Source: Spirochaetia bacterium | GTDB taxonomy: Bacteria; Spirochaetota; Spirochaetia; B11-G9 | Length of the DNA: 55,369 nt | NCBI GenBank assembly: GCA_027859095.1 | Contig: JAQIBN010000240.1 | Location: 1-55,369, forward strand | Reading direction: 5' to 3' | In this document: positions 6,830 to 15,650 of the stretch, in pieces | Layout of the letters: each line of letters begins with the position of its first letter | How positions within the stretch are numbered: the stretch's first letter is position 1 | Notes under the pieces: generated by a model | What the model was told of the DNA's origin: nothing | Databases searched by the model: none | Seen by the model: the letters and a program-made list of their open reading frames with translations, nothing else | Position numbers and translations under genes: made by a program

Positions 6830-9042
6830 TGAAACTATTTTCAATTCGCTTCAAAGTTGTGCTTACAATTATTCTTGTTCTACTGGTAACTGTCTCTATT
6901 TCAATATTTCTTACTGTAACTAATCAACAAAGTAGTCTTCTTTCTGCCATGAGAAATAATTTGACAGTTAATAATGGAATTCTGAATAATGTCATTAAAA
7001 ATATTATGCTTAGTGGAGAAGCTCCTATAGCAAATAAAACTATGTCAGATCTAAAAACAATGCCGGAGTTTAAGGAGATTGAAATATATAGGATTGATGG
7101 CACAGTTGCTTTTAACGATTATTCAACAGTAGAAGCAGTAAATAACTTTCAGAATATGATGATGTTTGAAGAAACACCCCGTTCAGATTTTAAAATGATA
7201 GATGATTCAAACTTCCAGAATGTACTTGAATCGAATACTCCCCAATATGTAGAATTGTTAAATTCAAGGGAAGTTGAGTATTTTTTTCCGATCTTGAATC
7301 TTCCTGACTGTAGAACCTGCCATGGTACAGATTCCTTTCTAAGGGGGGTTGCCCATTATAAGGTCTCAGTTGCTGAAATTTTCAGACAGATTAACAGCTC
7401 CAGAAATATACTAACAGTTTTTTTCCTGATTACGGGCTCAGTTATTTCTTTTATACTTATTTTAATGATGCAGCGAATTGTAGTGAAACCAGTAATTTAT
7501 TTAGGGGGTGTTGTTTCGAAAGTAGGTGACGGAAACCTGGATATTCGGACAAATATTAAATCCAATGATGAACTTGGGCTGCTTGGATCTAAATTGAATG
7601 AGATGATTCTGGGGCTTAAAGAGAAGCGACATTTGGAACTTGAGAATAGAGAGATCGAGACAAAAAATAGGGAAAATAAAAAGTATCTTGATAATATAAA
7701 TGAGGGGCTCCTTCTTTTAAATAATGATCTGACTATATCAAAACAGTACTCTAAGTTTGTAACAATCCTTTTTAATAAGGCAGATATTACCGGTTTAAAA
7801 CTTTCTGATTTTATATATCCTGATCTTGATAAATTTAAGGAAGAAAAAGAAGAACTTGATCAGTTTATCACAATGGTATTTGAGAAAATAAAAACTGATA
7901 TGGAAATGATATTAAGCATTAACCCTTTGTTTAATAAAAAAATTGAAGTAATAGATTCCAATGGGAATAGTTCCTTGATTGTATTAGATGTACACTTTCA
8001 ACGTATTTTTAATAATGATAAAGTTGAAAATGTGATGGTAATTTTTGAAGACAGAACAAAAATTATTAATATTGAACAGGAATTGGAAAAGGCAAGAGAA
8101 AAAAGTCAGAGTGAACTTGAACAGATTGCAGTTATACTGAAGGCTGGCCCAGATTCATTTCTGGAGTTTGTACAGGATGCTGAAAATTACATAACTGAAT
8201 CCATATCATATTTGGAAACTATTGATCAGCCTGATTCCTTAAGTCATATTCTCCGTAATCTTCATTCCTTGAAGGGTTCAGCAAGGTATATGGATTTGAA
8301 ACTGATATCTGACAAAGTTCATGAAACTGAAGGTGTTATCCTGGATTCAGGTGATAGTGGATTTAAATCAAATAGTAAGGAAATAGTTCTTCAGCATCTT
8401 GAAAATTTGGGTGAAGAATTGGATGGAATTAAAAATATAACTAATAGATTCAGTAGTTTTGGTGAGTCTTCCGGAATAATAAAGAAATCAAAAATTGATC
8501 AATTTTTTGATACTTTAAATGAGATGGTAAAAAAGATTGCAGAAGAACTGGGAAAAGATGTTGTTTTGGTCACAATGGCTAATCTGGAAGATTTCCCTTA
8601 TTTAAGAGAAATGAAAGATTCTATTATTCATCTTATTAGAAATTCCATAGATCATGGTGTTGAGGATAGTTTTGAACGTCTTTCTGAAGGTAAAAGTAAG
8701 AGTGCCAGTATAAAGCTAGAAATTGGGAAATTAAGTGATGGAACATTTAGAGTTTATGTCTCTGATGATGGGCGTGGTATTGATTTTAAATCTGTACGAA
8801 AAAGTGCTGAAAAAAAGGGCTTGATTGATGATTCTGAAATATCAAATATTCAGCTTGCAGAAATATTATTTTCTTCCAATTTTAGTACCAGAAATGAAGT
8901 AAGTTCTATTTCAGGCAGAGGAGTTGGCCTTGATGTTGTTTCTGATGCAGTAAAATCATTAAATGGAACAATTTCAATAGCTACGACTGCTCATAAAGGA
9001 ACTAAGTTTACCATTAAACTACCATCTAATGAAAATGTTTAA
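6829..9042 (+). CDS. Membrane c-heme sensor kinase with Hpt and CheA-type ATPase domains
   Basis: A 737-residue protein. Domains in order: TM1 (about 9-30); a periplasmic sensor with a single c-type heme motif CRTCH at 161-165 in NLPDCRTCHG; TM2 (about 193-214); HAMP (about 215-265); a PAS-like domain (about 285-410); a linker helix; an Hpt domain with phosphoacceptor H479 in NLHSLKGSARY; then a CheA-type HATPase with N605 in HLIRNSIDHG, DDGRGID at 646-652 and GRGVGLDVV near 696. There is no DHp-type H-box and no CheW-like P5 domain. The catalytic part is therefore that of CheA fused to its own transmembrane heme receptor. The heme suggests redox, NO or CO sensing in the periplasm (inference). 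It is coupled to CheX upstream and followed by a cytochrome lipoprotein. Confidence 0.88.
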   Translation: MKLFSIRFKVVLTIILVLLVTVSISIFLTVTNQQSSLLSAMRNNLTVNNGILNNVIKNIMLSGEAPIANKTMSDLKTMPEFKEIEIYRIDGTVAFNDYSTVEAVNNFQNMMMFEETPRSDFKMIDDSNFQNVLESNTPQYVELLNSREVEYFFPILNLPDCRTCHGTDSFLRGVAHYKVSVAEIFRQINSSRNILTVFFLITGSVISFILILMMQRIVVKPVIYLGGVVSKVGDGNLDIRTNIKSNDELGLLGSKLNEMILGLKEKRHLELENREIETKNRENKKYLDNINEGLLLLNNDLTISKQYSKFVTILFNKADITGLKLSDFIYPDLDKFKEEKEELDQFITMVFEKIKTDMEMILSINPLFNKKIEVIDSNGNSSLIVLDVHFQRIFNNDKVENVMVIFEDRTKIINIEQELEKAREKSQSELEQIAVILKAGPDSFLEFVQDAENYITESISYLETIDQPDSLSHILRNLHSLKGSARYMDLKLISDKVHETEGVILDSGDSGFKSNSKEIVLQHLENLGEELDGIKNITNRFSSFGESSGIIKKSKIDQFFDTLNEMVKKIAEELGKDVVLVTMANLEDFPYLREMKDSIIHLIRNSIDHGVEDSFERLSEGKSKSASIKLEIGKLSDGTFRVYVSDDGRGIDFKSVRKSAEKKGLIDDSEISNIQLAEILFSSNFSTRNEVSSISGRGVGLDVVSDAVKSLNGTISIATTAHKGTKFTIKLPSNENV

Positions 9043-9058
9043 TTGGAGTAGATCTATT

Positions 9059-9580
9059 ATGAAAATTTATTTTATATTTATTATGATTATAGTTTTAAGT
9101 GGGTGTTCAAAACCTGTGGAACCGTCAACTGCTGCTATTCCTGTATCTGAAGTAAATGGAACAGTCTTATGGGAAAGGATAACAACAGATGCGGATTATA
9201 AAACATACTCTTTCTGGCCTGATCACGAAGGTGTTCAACCTGGGCAATCACCTCATGGTGCATATCATAAGATCTATATAAATAAGGTTCTTTTTAATGC
9301 TCTCCCGGCTAAGGATAGAGTTCTTCCCGAGGGTTCCATTATTGTAAAAGAAAATTTGAATTCACAAAAGTCTCTGGATGCAGTAACTGTAATGGTAAAA
9401 GTCAAAGACTATAACCCGGAAGTTGGTGATTGGTTTTGGGCAAAATATACCCCTCAGGGTGAGATCCTTGCTGAAGGAACCCCTGTCGGCTGTATTAGCT
9501 GTCATGAAGGAATGGATGAAAATGATTATATTATTGTACATCCTTTAGATCTTGAAACAGGATTAAGTCCAAATCTCTAG
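9059..9580 (+). CDS. Cytochrome P460-like monoheme lipoprotein
   Basis: About 173 residues. The ATG at 9059 is preferred over the frame's earlier start at 9029, because GGAG lies about 10 bases upstream and the protein then begins with a clean lipoprotein signal (KIYFIFIMIIVLSGCSK, lipobox LSGC). The body resembles the cytochrome P460 family: FWPDHEG, HGAYHKIYIN, LPEGSIIVKENL, and a C-terminal heme motif CISCH in GCISCHEGMDENDY. P460 proteins oxidise hydroxylamine or bind NO; which applies here is unknown. It is the last gene of the CheY/CheX/heme-kinase operon, so it may condition or relay the ligand sensed by the kinase. Confidence 0.75.
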   Translation: MKIYFIFIMIIVLSGCSKPVEPSTAAIPVSEVNGTVLWERITTDADYKTYSFWPDHEGVQPGQSPHGAYHKIYINKVLFNALPAKDRVLPEGSIIVKENLNSQKSLDAVTVMVKVKDYNPEVGDWFWAKYTPQGEILAEGTPVGCISCHEGMDENDYIIVHPLDLETGLSPNL

Positions 9581-9939
9581 TTATCATTCAGCCAGGAGAT
9601 AAGTTCTCTATCCATGCCCTCTTCATCTCCAGTATTAAGAACCAGAAGTCTTCGTAGATGTGTAATAGAATCTACATCAGCGCCTTCAAATCTAAATCCT
9701 AAATAAGTATCTTTCTGATGGGCTATTATGGCTTCAAACTTAAGTGTAATAATTGAATTTGGCAGTTTTAGTATAACCTGACATTTTTTTCCTGATGAAG
9801 GACTCTGTTGTTTATGCATTTTTATAAGAGCACCCTTTAATGCAATATCATATAATTCACCTGTATACAAAATATCATCTATTTTAGCTGCTGCTTCAAC
9901 ATGAAAATTTATGCGCTTAAAGTAGCGTTTGTTTTTCAT
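9577..9939 (-). CDS. PilZ-domain protein
   Basis: About 120 residues from the ATG at 9939. That start is preferred because GAGAGG lies just upstream and the family sequence begins there (KNKRYFKRINF); a longer frame from 10035 adds 32 residues with no PilZ features. The c-di-GMP motif RxxxR is present as RYFKR. The second motif is DIALKG, a DxSxxG variant with Ala for Ser, so binding may be altered. It converges on the P460 gene with a 4-base overlap. It probably links c-di-GMP to motility or surface behaviour, but no partner is adjacent. Confidence 0.75.
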   Translation of the reverse strand: MKNKRYFKRINFHVEAAAKIDDILYTGELYDIALKGALIKMHKQQSPSSGKKCQVILKLPNSIITLKFEAIIAHQKDTYLGFRFEGADVDSITHLRRLLVLNTGDEEGMDRELISWLNDN

Positions 9940-10042
9940 AAAAAACCTCTCGAAACAATGTAATCTATAAATATAGAAAAGTCTATTACTGGATTTATAT
10001 ACTCTCTTGCCATTGAAGAAATAAGTAGTTATCATTCAACTT

Positions 10043-10738
10043 ATGAAGAATATTAAAGTATTATCAGTAGGTGGTTCAATTGTAGCACCTGATAAAGTAG
10101 ATACTGTTTTTATAAAGAAATTTAAACAAGCCATTCTTGATTATCTTAATGAAGATTTGGATAGAAAGCTTGTTTTTGTTGTTGGAGGTGGAGGGCCAGC
10201 CCGATCCTATCAGAAAGCATATAGAGCTATTGTTGAAGAGCCTGATACTGATTCACAGGATTGGATAGGAATTATGGCTACACGATTAAATGGAGAGTTA
10301 CTTAAAGGTGTCTTTGCTGATGAATGTCCTGACCCTGTTGTAACTAATCCAACAGAGATTAAAAGTTTTAAGGGAAGAGTTTTAGTTGCTGCCGGTTGGA
10401 AACCAGGATTCTCAACAGATAATGATTCTGTTCTTTTAGCAGAAAATATCGGTGCAAAACAAATAATTAATTTATCCAATATAAGTAAAATCTATTCTGC
10501 AGATCCTAAGCTTGATCCAGGTGCGGTGCCCCTTGATAATATTAGTTGGGCAGATATGAGGAAACTTGTAGGGGATAAATGGATTCCAGGAGTTAATGTC
10601 CCCTTTGATCCCATTGCAACAAAAAGGGCTTCTGAGTTAAATCTAAAGGTTATAACAGCTTCAGGGAATAATATTGAAAATATGAAAAGAATACTTGTTG
10701 GATCTAAATTTGAAGGAACGACAATAGGACCGGAGTAA
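10043..10738 (+). CDS. pyrH: UMP kinase, archaeal/spirochaetal amino-acid-kinase type
   Basis: A 231-residue amino-acid-kinase-fold protein that phosphorylates UMP to UDP. Visible features are the glycine-rich VLSVGGSIV, FVVGGGGPARSYQ, the segment VAAGWKPGFSTDNDSVLLAE and the uridylate-kinase hallmark PFDPIATKRASE. The sequence is closer to the archaeal-type UMP kinases seen in spirochaetes than to Proteobacterial PyrH. Its stop overlaps the ATG of the downstream permease by one base. No strong ribosome binding site is visible. Confidence 0.85.
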   Translation: MKNIKVLSVGGSIVAPDKVDTVFIKKFKQAILDYLNEDLDRKLVFVVGGGGPARSYQKAYRAIVEEPDTDSQDWIGIMATRLNGELLKGVFADECPDPVVTNPTEIKSFKGRVLVAAGWKPGFSTDNDSVLLAENIGAKQIINLSNISKIYSADPKLDPGAVPLDNISWADMRKLVGDKWIPGVNVPFDPIATKRASELNLKVITASGNNIENMKRILVGSKFEGTTIGPE

Positions 10739-12579
10739 TGGAAAGAAAACTTAATTTTTTTGATGTTTTTAGTATAGCAACAGGGGCAATGATCAGTTCA
10801 GGAATTTTTGTTCTTCCTGCGATGGCATACGGGCATACGGGATCAGCTCTTTTTATCTCTTATTTAATTGGGGGGATTATTGCTTTAATAGGGATTCTTA
10901 GTATTGCAGAACTTTCAAGTGCAATGCCAAAGGCAGGAGGAGATTATTATTTCATTTCCAGGAGCTTTGGCCCTCTTATGGGCACAATTAATGGCTTCCT
11001 TAGTTGGTTTGCACTTTCTTTGAAAAGTGCATTTGCAATTTATGGATTATCAGGAGTTGTCTATCTTCTAACAGGGATTAGTATGCCCCTTACAGCTTTG
11101 GCAGCAACAATCTTTTTTGTACTGTTAAATATAGTTGGTGTTAAAGAGGCAGCTCTCCTTGAATTGGTACTTGTAGCATTTTTAATTTCAATAATGATTG
11201 CTTTTATTTTTATGGGTTTTCCTATAATAAATAGAACACACTTTGTGCCTCTTGCCCCTATGGGGATTAATTCCATTTTTTCTACCGCTGCATTCGTCTT
11301 TATTTCCTTTGGTGGATTATTGAAGATAGCAAGCGTAGCGGAAGAGGTTAAAAATCCGGGAAAGAATATTCCTCTTGGGATGCTTGTTTCTGTTATTTTT
11401 GTAACTGTATTGTATGTCCTGATGATTTTTGTAACTACAGGTATTTTGAAACCTGATGACTTTAAGTCCTCAATACTTCCTATATCAGATGCAGCTCTTA
11501 TCTTTGCTGGGAGACCTGGATTTGTGGCAATTACTATTGCTTCCTTTCTTGCCTTTATTACCACTGCTAATGCCGGAATAATGGCCGCATCCCGTTATCC
11601 TCTTGCGTTAAGCCGTGATAATCTGATCCCAGGGGGAATATCCAGGGTTTCAAAACGTTTTAACACACCAGTTGTTTCGATCCTTGTAACGGGTGTGTTT
11701 ATTATTCTTGCTCTACAGATTGAACTTGAGATCCTTGTTAAGTCTGCTTCTTCGGTGATTCTTATTGCATATATCCTTTCTAATATCTCTGTAATTATTC
11801 TTAGAGAGAGTAAATTATCAAATTATAGACCTGTGTTTAAAGTCCCTTTATATCCATATATACCTATTTTAAGTATAGCAATGTACCTTTTTCTTTTGGT
11901 TGACCTTGGTATGGAAGCAATAGAAATAAGTCTTGTCTTCATAGTAATCAGTATTCTTGTATATTTATTTTATGGAAGGAAAAGGGCTAAAAAGGAATTT
12001 GCTCTTTTATATCTTCTTAAAAGAATAGTTGACAGCAGAATGCCCCAGCATGGTCTTGAAACAGAACTTAGAGAAGTTCTTCGTCATAGGGAAGGTATTC
12101 TGGATGATAATTTTGATCGAATGGTAAAGGATTCTGTTGTTTTGGATCTTAAAGGCCATTTTGTACTTGATGATTTCTTGAAAAAGATTTCCATACCTTT
12201 GGGAGTTGATCTGGGTATAGAAAGTAAAGAAATATTCAGGCTTCTAAAAAACAGAGAAAATGATAGTTCTACTGCAATCAGTTCGTTTGTATCTATACCT
12301 CATATAATTCTTGAAAAGACAGAAGTTCTTCATATGATGATTGTAAGGTGCAGGGACGGAGTGACTTTTTCAGAGACAGAGAAATCTGTAAAAGCAATAT
12401 TTCTTATTGTTGGGAACGAAGGAGAGAGGGTTTTGCATCTTAGGCTTTTGGCTTCCATAGCAACCCTGGTTCAGGAGAATGGATTTGAAGATAAATGGCT
12501 TAATGCAAAAGATGTTAATTATCTTCGTGATATGATTTTACTTAGCAGCAGAAACCTGTTTCCGAAGAGTGGGAAATAA
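10738..12579 (+). CDS. APC-family amino acid permease fused to a PTS EIIA-like domain
   Basis: A 613-residue protein. Residues 1-420 form about 12 membrane segments of the amino acid-polyamine-organocation family, with the opening FSIATGAMISSGIFVLP, and AELSSAMPKAGGDYYFI after helix 2. Residues about 425-613 are soluble and resemble a fructose-type EIIA (PTS EIIA type 2). The candidate phosphohistidine H522 sits in SFVSIPHIIL, matching the family's IPH context. EIIA fusions to secondary transporters suggest control of uptake by phosphorylation state (inference). The amino acid substrate is unknown. It directly follows pyrH with a one-base overlap. Confidence 0.85.
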   Translation: MERKLNFFDVFSIATGAMISSGIFVLPAMAYGHTGSALFISYLIGGIIALIGILSIAELSSAMPKAGGDYYFISRSFGPLMGTINGFLSWFALSLKSAFAIYGLSGVVYLLTGISMPLTALAATIFFVLLNIVGVKEAALLELVLVAFLISIMIAFIFMGFPIINRTHFVPLAPMGINSIFSTAAFVFISFGGLLKIASVAEEVKNPGKNIPLGMLVSVIFVTVLYVLMIFVTTGILKPDDFKSSILPISDAALIFAGRPGFVAITIASFLAFITTANAGIMAASRYPLALSRDNLIPGGISRVSKRFNTPVVSILVTGVFIILALQIELEILVKSASSVILIAYILSNISVIILRESKLSNYRPVFKVPLYPYIPILSIAMYLFLLVDLGMEAIEISLVFIVISILVYLFYGRKRAKKEFALLYLLKRIVDSRMPQHGLETELREVLRHREGILDDNFDRMVKDSVVLDLKGHFVLDDFLKKISIPLGVDLGIESKEIFRLLKNRENDSSTAISSFVSIPHIILEKTEVLHMMIVRCRDGVTFSETEKSVKAIFLIVGNEGERVLHLRLLASIATLVQENGFEDKWLNAKDVNYLRDMILLSSRNLFPKSGK

Positions 12580-12582
12580 AAA

Positions 12583-12624
12583 GTTACTTCGATACATTTT
12601 TGCGGAGCAAAAACACTCAGTAAC
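12583..12624 (+). terminator. Nested stem-loop after the APC permease gene
   Basis: Inner stem TTTTTGC-GGA-GCAAAAA (12597-12613) inside an outer pair GTTACT/AGTAAC (12583-12588 and 12619-12624). It starts a few bases after the permease stop. There is no clear trailing T-tract, so it may be an mRNA 3'-end stabiliser rather than a strict intrinsic terminator. Confidence 0.4.
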
Positions 12625-12769
12625 CGGTGATTTGGGTAGTCCTGATTCCCGAGTGATTGCGAGTTTTTATAAATGTTATATCCCGTTATGAGCATATGGC
12701 AATAGTATTGAGGGGAAAAATATTTTCTGCTTTTTGTTTAAATGAATTGAAATAATTCTGTAATATGAT

Positions 12770-12809
12770 ACACTGTTACAAATATGTGAACACTATTTCA
12801 AATATTGGA
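12770..12809 (+). promoter_or_regulatory. 20-bp tandem direct repeat upstream of the IclR gene
   Basis: Two adjacent units with an exact 20-base period start ACACT and end GGA or TGA, sharing most positions. The second contains TTTCAAATATTGGAA, an imperfect palindrome similar in layout to IclR-family operators. A 20-bp period is about two helical turns, so two dimers could bind the same face. Autoregulation by the downstream IclR protein is a plausible inference. Confidence 0.4.
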
Positions 12810-12830
12810 ACAAGGGCTCTGGAGTTTTAA

Positions 12831-13565
12831 TTGAGTAATTCTGTAAAAAAAGCTTTTGAAATTATAAAATTTATCTCAAACAATCAGGGTAAGCTTTCTT
12901 TAAGCGAGCTTGGACGGCAGCTTAATATGAATAAAACCACAATGTTCCGCTATCTCGAGACTCTTGAAGACCTGAATATTCTGGAAAGAAGGGGTTCTAA
13001 CTGGTATTTAGGAATAGAGCTTTTTTCTTTAGGACACAAAGTTGATGCAAATAGTCGGATTGTTGAACGAATTCATCCGCAATTAGTGGAAATAAGTAAA
13101 CGACTAAATGAAACTGTAAACCTTGTAGGTATGTATGATAACTCTGCTTTGTATCTTGATAAAGTGGAAAGCAATCGAGCCTTACAGATTAGATCACAGC
13201 TGGGAGACCGTCTTCCTCTTCATTGTACTTCTCTGGGGAAGGCCATTTTTTCCTGTTTACCTCTGGATGAAGCGGATAATATTCTTAATATAATAGAACT
13301 AAAACCTTACACTTATCATACAGTTACCAGCATAGTTGAACTTAAAAAACAGATAGAATTTGTAAAGATAAACGGCTACAGTCTCGAAACAGAGGAGCTT
13401 GAACCTGGGCTATCCTGTATTGCTGTTCCCCTGCATATAGAATCTATTGATTTTTATGGAGGTCTTAGCTTTTCTGGTTCTCCAGATAGGTTTATAGAAG
13501 AAAAGGTTAAGGAGTTATCTGTGGAACTTAAGGCTTTGGCAAGTAAAATACTTGCTATGTTCTAG
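12831..13565 (+). CDS. IclR-family transcriptional regulator
   Basis: A 244-residue DNA-binding regulator. Residues 1-70 hold the winged helix-turn-helix (KAFEIIKFI, LSLSELGRQLNMNKTTMFRYL, LEDLNILERRG); residues about 80-244 hold the effector domain (LHCTSLGKAIFSCLP, GYSLETEELEPGLSCIAVP). The start is TTG at 12831 with GGAG at 12821-12824. Family members respond to small carboxylates or sugar acids, but the ligand is not readable here. Possible targets are itself and the neighbouring permease or TIGR00300 gene. Confidence 0.88.
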   Translation: MSNSVKKAFEIIKFISNNQGKLSLSELGRQLNMNKTTMFRYLETLEDLNILERRGSNWYLGIELFSLGHKVDANSRIVERIHPQLVEISKRLNETVNLVGMYDNSALYLDKVESNRALQIRSQLGDRLPLHCTSLGKAIFSCLPLDEADNILNIIELKPYTYHTVTSIVELKKQIEFVKINGYSLETEELEPGLSCIAVPLHIESIDFYGGLSFSGSPDRFIEEKVKELSVELKALASKILAMF

Positions 13566-13598
13566 CTCCTTTGATAGATATATTCAGTAGGAATTATT

Positions 13599-13787
13599 CT
13601 AATTTCTGTATGAACTAAGTAAATAATCTATACTTTTTTGATCAATAACAATTCCAGGTGCTGTCATTAGACCAGCTTCAACCATTAAGACAGCACTAAT
13701 CTGTTCTGAAGATATCCCATTTGAGATGGCCATTTCAATTCTATTTGAAATAGTGGAATTTGTAACACTGTTTATATTTCGATTCAT
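13599..13787 (-). CDS. Small protein of unknown function
   Basis: A 62-codon frame starting at the ATG at 13787 with AAGGAG seven bases upstream. The strong ribosome binding site is the best support for its reality. The product is soluble, with no signal peptide or membrane segment, and mildly helical (MAISNGISSEQISAVLMVEAGLMTAP broken around two glycines). I do not recognise a family. The leader resembles the hairpin elements seen at 5727 and 27530. Confidence 0.45.
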   Translation of the reverse strand: MNRNINSVTNSTISNRIEMAISNGISSEQISAVLMVEAGLMTAPGIVIDQKSIDYLLSSYRN

Positions 13788-13793
13788 TATATT

Positions 13794-13844
13794 CTCCTTA
13801 GGTCTCATTAGAGATCGTTCCCCGGGTTACATGGGTGACCAGCC
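13794..13844 (-). repeat. Divergent copy of the Shine-Dalgarno-ending hairpin element
   Basis: Read on the minus strand it starts GGCTGGTC, like the malQ copy, and ends ATGAGACCTAAGGAG, against ATGCAACCAAAGGAG and ATGCAACCATAGGAG in the other two. The middle differs and folds otherwise (for example TCTC-TAAT-GAGA). It sits directly upstream of a small ORF. Membership in the family is less certain than for the other copies. Confidence 0.4.
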
Positions 13845-13906
13845 TGTACATATTATCGGTAATTTTTTGCTTTACATAAACATCAATAAAGACTAGGAAT
13901 ATATAT

Positions 13907-15121
13907 ATGAAAACAAGAACTTTTATTTCCACAGGACACCTGATAGATTCAGGAATAATGTCCGAAATTTTTAACACAATTATGAATGAAGGCGCTGATT
14001 ATGAAGTTACCTCATTTGATATTGGTAAGATGAAAAGTGAAAAATCTAAACTTGAATTAGTACTTAAGTGTAAAAAATTAGAGGAACTTGAGATTCTCTC
14101 CAATAGACTTACTTCCCTTGGTGCTTACGAGAAAGGTGCCTTTGAATCTGTTTTTAAGATAGCAAATAAAGATTGTAATGTCCCTGAAGATTTCTATTCC
14201 ACATCAAATCATCGCACAGAAATATTTATTGATGGGAAATGGGAAAATGTAGGTTCTCAAAGAATGGATGCAGTAATTGTTCTAACAGAGAAAGGACCCT
14301 GTTGTGTAAAATTAAGAGATGTTAGGACAGGAGATCATATACTTTGCGGTTCTGAATCTGTTCGTGTTTTTCCTCCAGTTTCAGACATAAGGGACTCCGG
14401 ATTTGGGTTTATGTCAAATGAAGTATCCTCTGAACGAAGTGATAATATTGCCGTTATTAAAATAGCCGAAGAACTTAAATCTTTAAAAAAAGAAGGTAAA
14501 GAAACTATAGTTGTTGCCGGACCTGTTGTCATACATACAGGTGGGGGAAGCGCTCTTGCAGGACTAATACGGGATGGATGGATTCATGGGCTTTTAGGTG
14601 GTAATGCTATTGCAGTTCATGATATAGAATCATGTTTTTATGGTACTTCTCTGGGTGTTAATCTTGAGACAGGGAAGCAGGCTGTTGGTGGACATTATCA
14701 CCATATGAGGGCTATCAACAGGATCAATCAGTATGGATCTATAAAAAATGCTGTTGAAGCAAAAGCATTAAAAAGTGGACTTATGTACGAGATAGTTAAG
14801 GCGGATATACCCTACAGTCTTGCCGGGTCTATTAGGGATGATGGTCCATTACCTGAAACTGAAATGGATATGATAAAAGCCCAGAGAGAATATTCTAAGA
14901 TAATAAAAGATACAGATATGATTATAATGCTTTCCACAATGCTCCATTCAATTGGAACAGGTAATATGACACCTTCCTGGGTAAAAACAGTTTGTGTGGA
15001 TATAAATCCATCTGTTGTAACAAAACTATCCGACAGGGGTACAAGTCAGGCAGTAGGTATTGTCAGTGATGTTGGATTATTTTTAAGAGCCCTGGCTGCA
15101 AAACTTGAGGTTGATCACTAA
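13907..15121 (+). CDS. TIGR00300 (LOR/SDH) family protein, probable alternative ornithine cyclodeaminase
   Basis: A 404-residue protein of the LOR/SDH conserved-region family, whose archaeal and cyanobacterial members convert ornithine to proline and ammonia. N-terminal part: GHLIDSGIM and FDIGKMKSEKSKLEL. Middle: FPPVSDIRDSGFGFMSNEVSSER. A Rossmann-like part holds IVVAGPVVIHTGGGSALAGLI, GLLGGNAIAVHDIE and GTSLGVNLETGK. The length is usual for the stand-alone form. The function is from family knowledge; the substrate was not tested here. A TPR gene follows four bases after the stop. Confidence 0.8.
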   Translation: MKTRTFISTGHLIDSGIMSEIFNTIMNEGADYEVTSFDIGKMKSEKSKLELVLKCKKLEELEILSNRLTSLGAYEKGAFESVFKIANKDCNVPEDFYSTSNHRTEIFIDGKWENVGSQRMDAVIVLTEKGPCCVKLRDVRTGDHILCGSESVRVFPPVSDIRDSGFGFMSNEVSSERSDNIAVIKIAEELKSLKKEGKETIVVAGPVVIHTGGGSALAGLIRDGWIHGLLGGNAIAVHDIESCFYGTSLGVNLETGKQAVGGHYHHMRAINRINQYGSIKNAVEAKALKSGLMYEIVKADIPYSLAGSIRDDGPLPETEMDMIKAQREYSKIIKDTDMIIMLSTMLHSIGTGNMTPSWVKTVCVDINPSVVTKLSDRGTSQAVGIVSDVGLFLRALAAKLEVDH

Positions 15122-15125
15122 AATA

Positions 15126-15650
15126 ATGAATTATGATGATTTCCAAACTGGCTTTAATGAAGCTGATTATTTGATGCAGCTTGGAGAATACCAGTCTGCA
15201 ATTAAACTTCTTTTAAAATACAGAAAAAAATATCCCGGGGATAGTCTTGTTAACTTTAATCTTGGAGTAGTTTACTACAAGGCCGGTAAGTTTGTTAAAT
15301 CAATATATTCGTTGGAAGAAGCAGTTAGACTGGGAGCAGAGGAACCTGAAGTTTTTAATCAGCTTGGGCTTTCATCTGACAGCAATGGTGATTTGGAGGG
15401 GTCAAGAGCCTATTATAAAAAAGCCCTGGAGATGGATTCCAGTTTTGCTATGGCGTGGAATAATCTTGGAGTAACATATTTCTTGGCAGGAGATTATTTA
15501 TCTGCAAAAGTTAATTTTGAAAAGGCCCTTGAATTAAATAGTGAAGATCCAGATACATGGTTTAATTTGAGAGACAGCTGTACTGAACTCGGACTGGATA
15601 GTGAGGCTGAAGCTGCTGACTTAAAGTACCATGAACTTTTAAGGCACTAA
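15126..15650 (+). CDS. TPR-repeat protein
   Basis: About 174 residues of tetratricopeptide repeats, for example SLVNFNLGVVYYKAGKF, PEVFNQLGLSSDSNGDLE and AMAWNNLGVTYFLAGDY. There are three to four tandem 34-residue units. No signal peptide or membrane segment is visible, so it is cytoplasmic and probably a protein-interaction module. ATG 15126 is chosen over the TTG at 15105 because the latter overlaps the previous gene without a ribosome binding site. It is probably co-transcribed with the TIGR00300 gene. Confidence 0.8.
   Translation: MNYDDFQTGFNEADYLMQLGEYQSAIKLLLKYRKKYPGDSLVNFNLGVVYYKAGKFVKSIYSLEEAVRLGAEEPEVFNQLGLSSDSNGDLEGSRAYYKKALEMDSSFAMAWNNLGVTYFLAGDYLSAKVNFEKALELNSEDPDTWFNLRDSCTELGLDSEAEAADLKYHELLRH

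Noticed and set aside
11061-11564. 167-codon minus-strand open frame inside the APC permease gene.
   Set aside because: Antisense shadow of a membrane protein gene; biased composition without a family.
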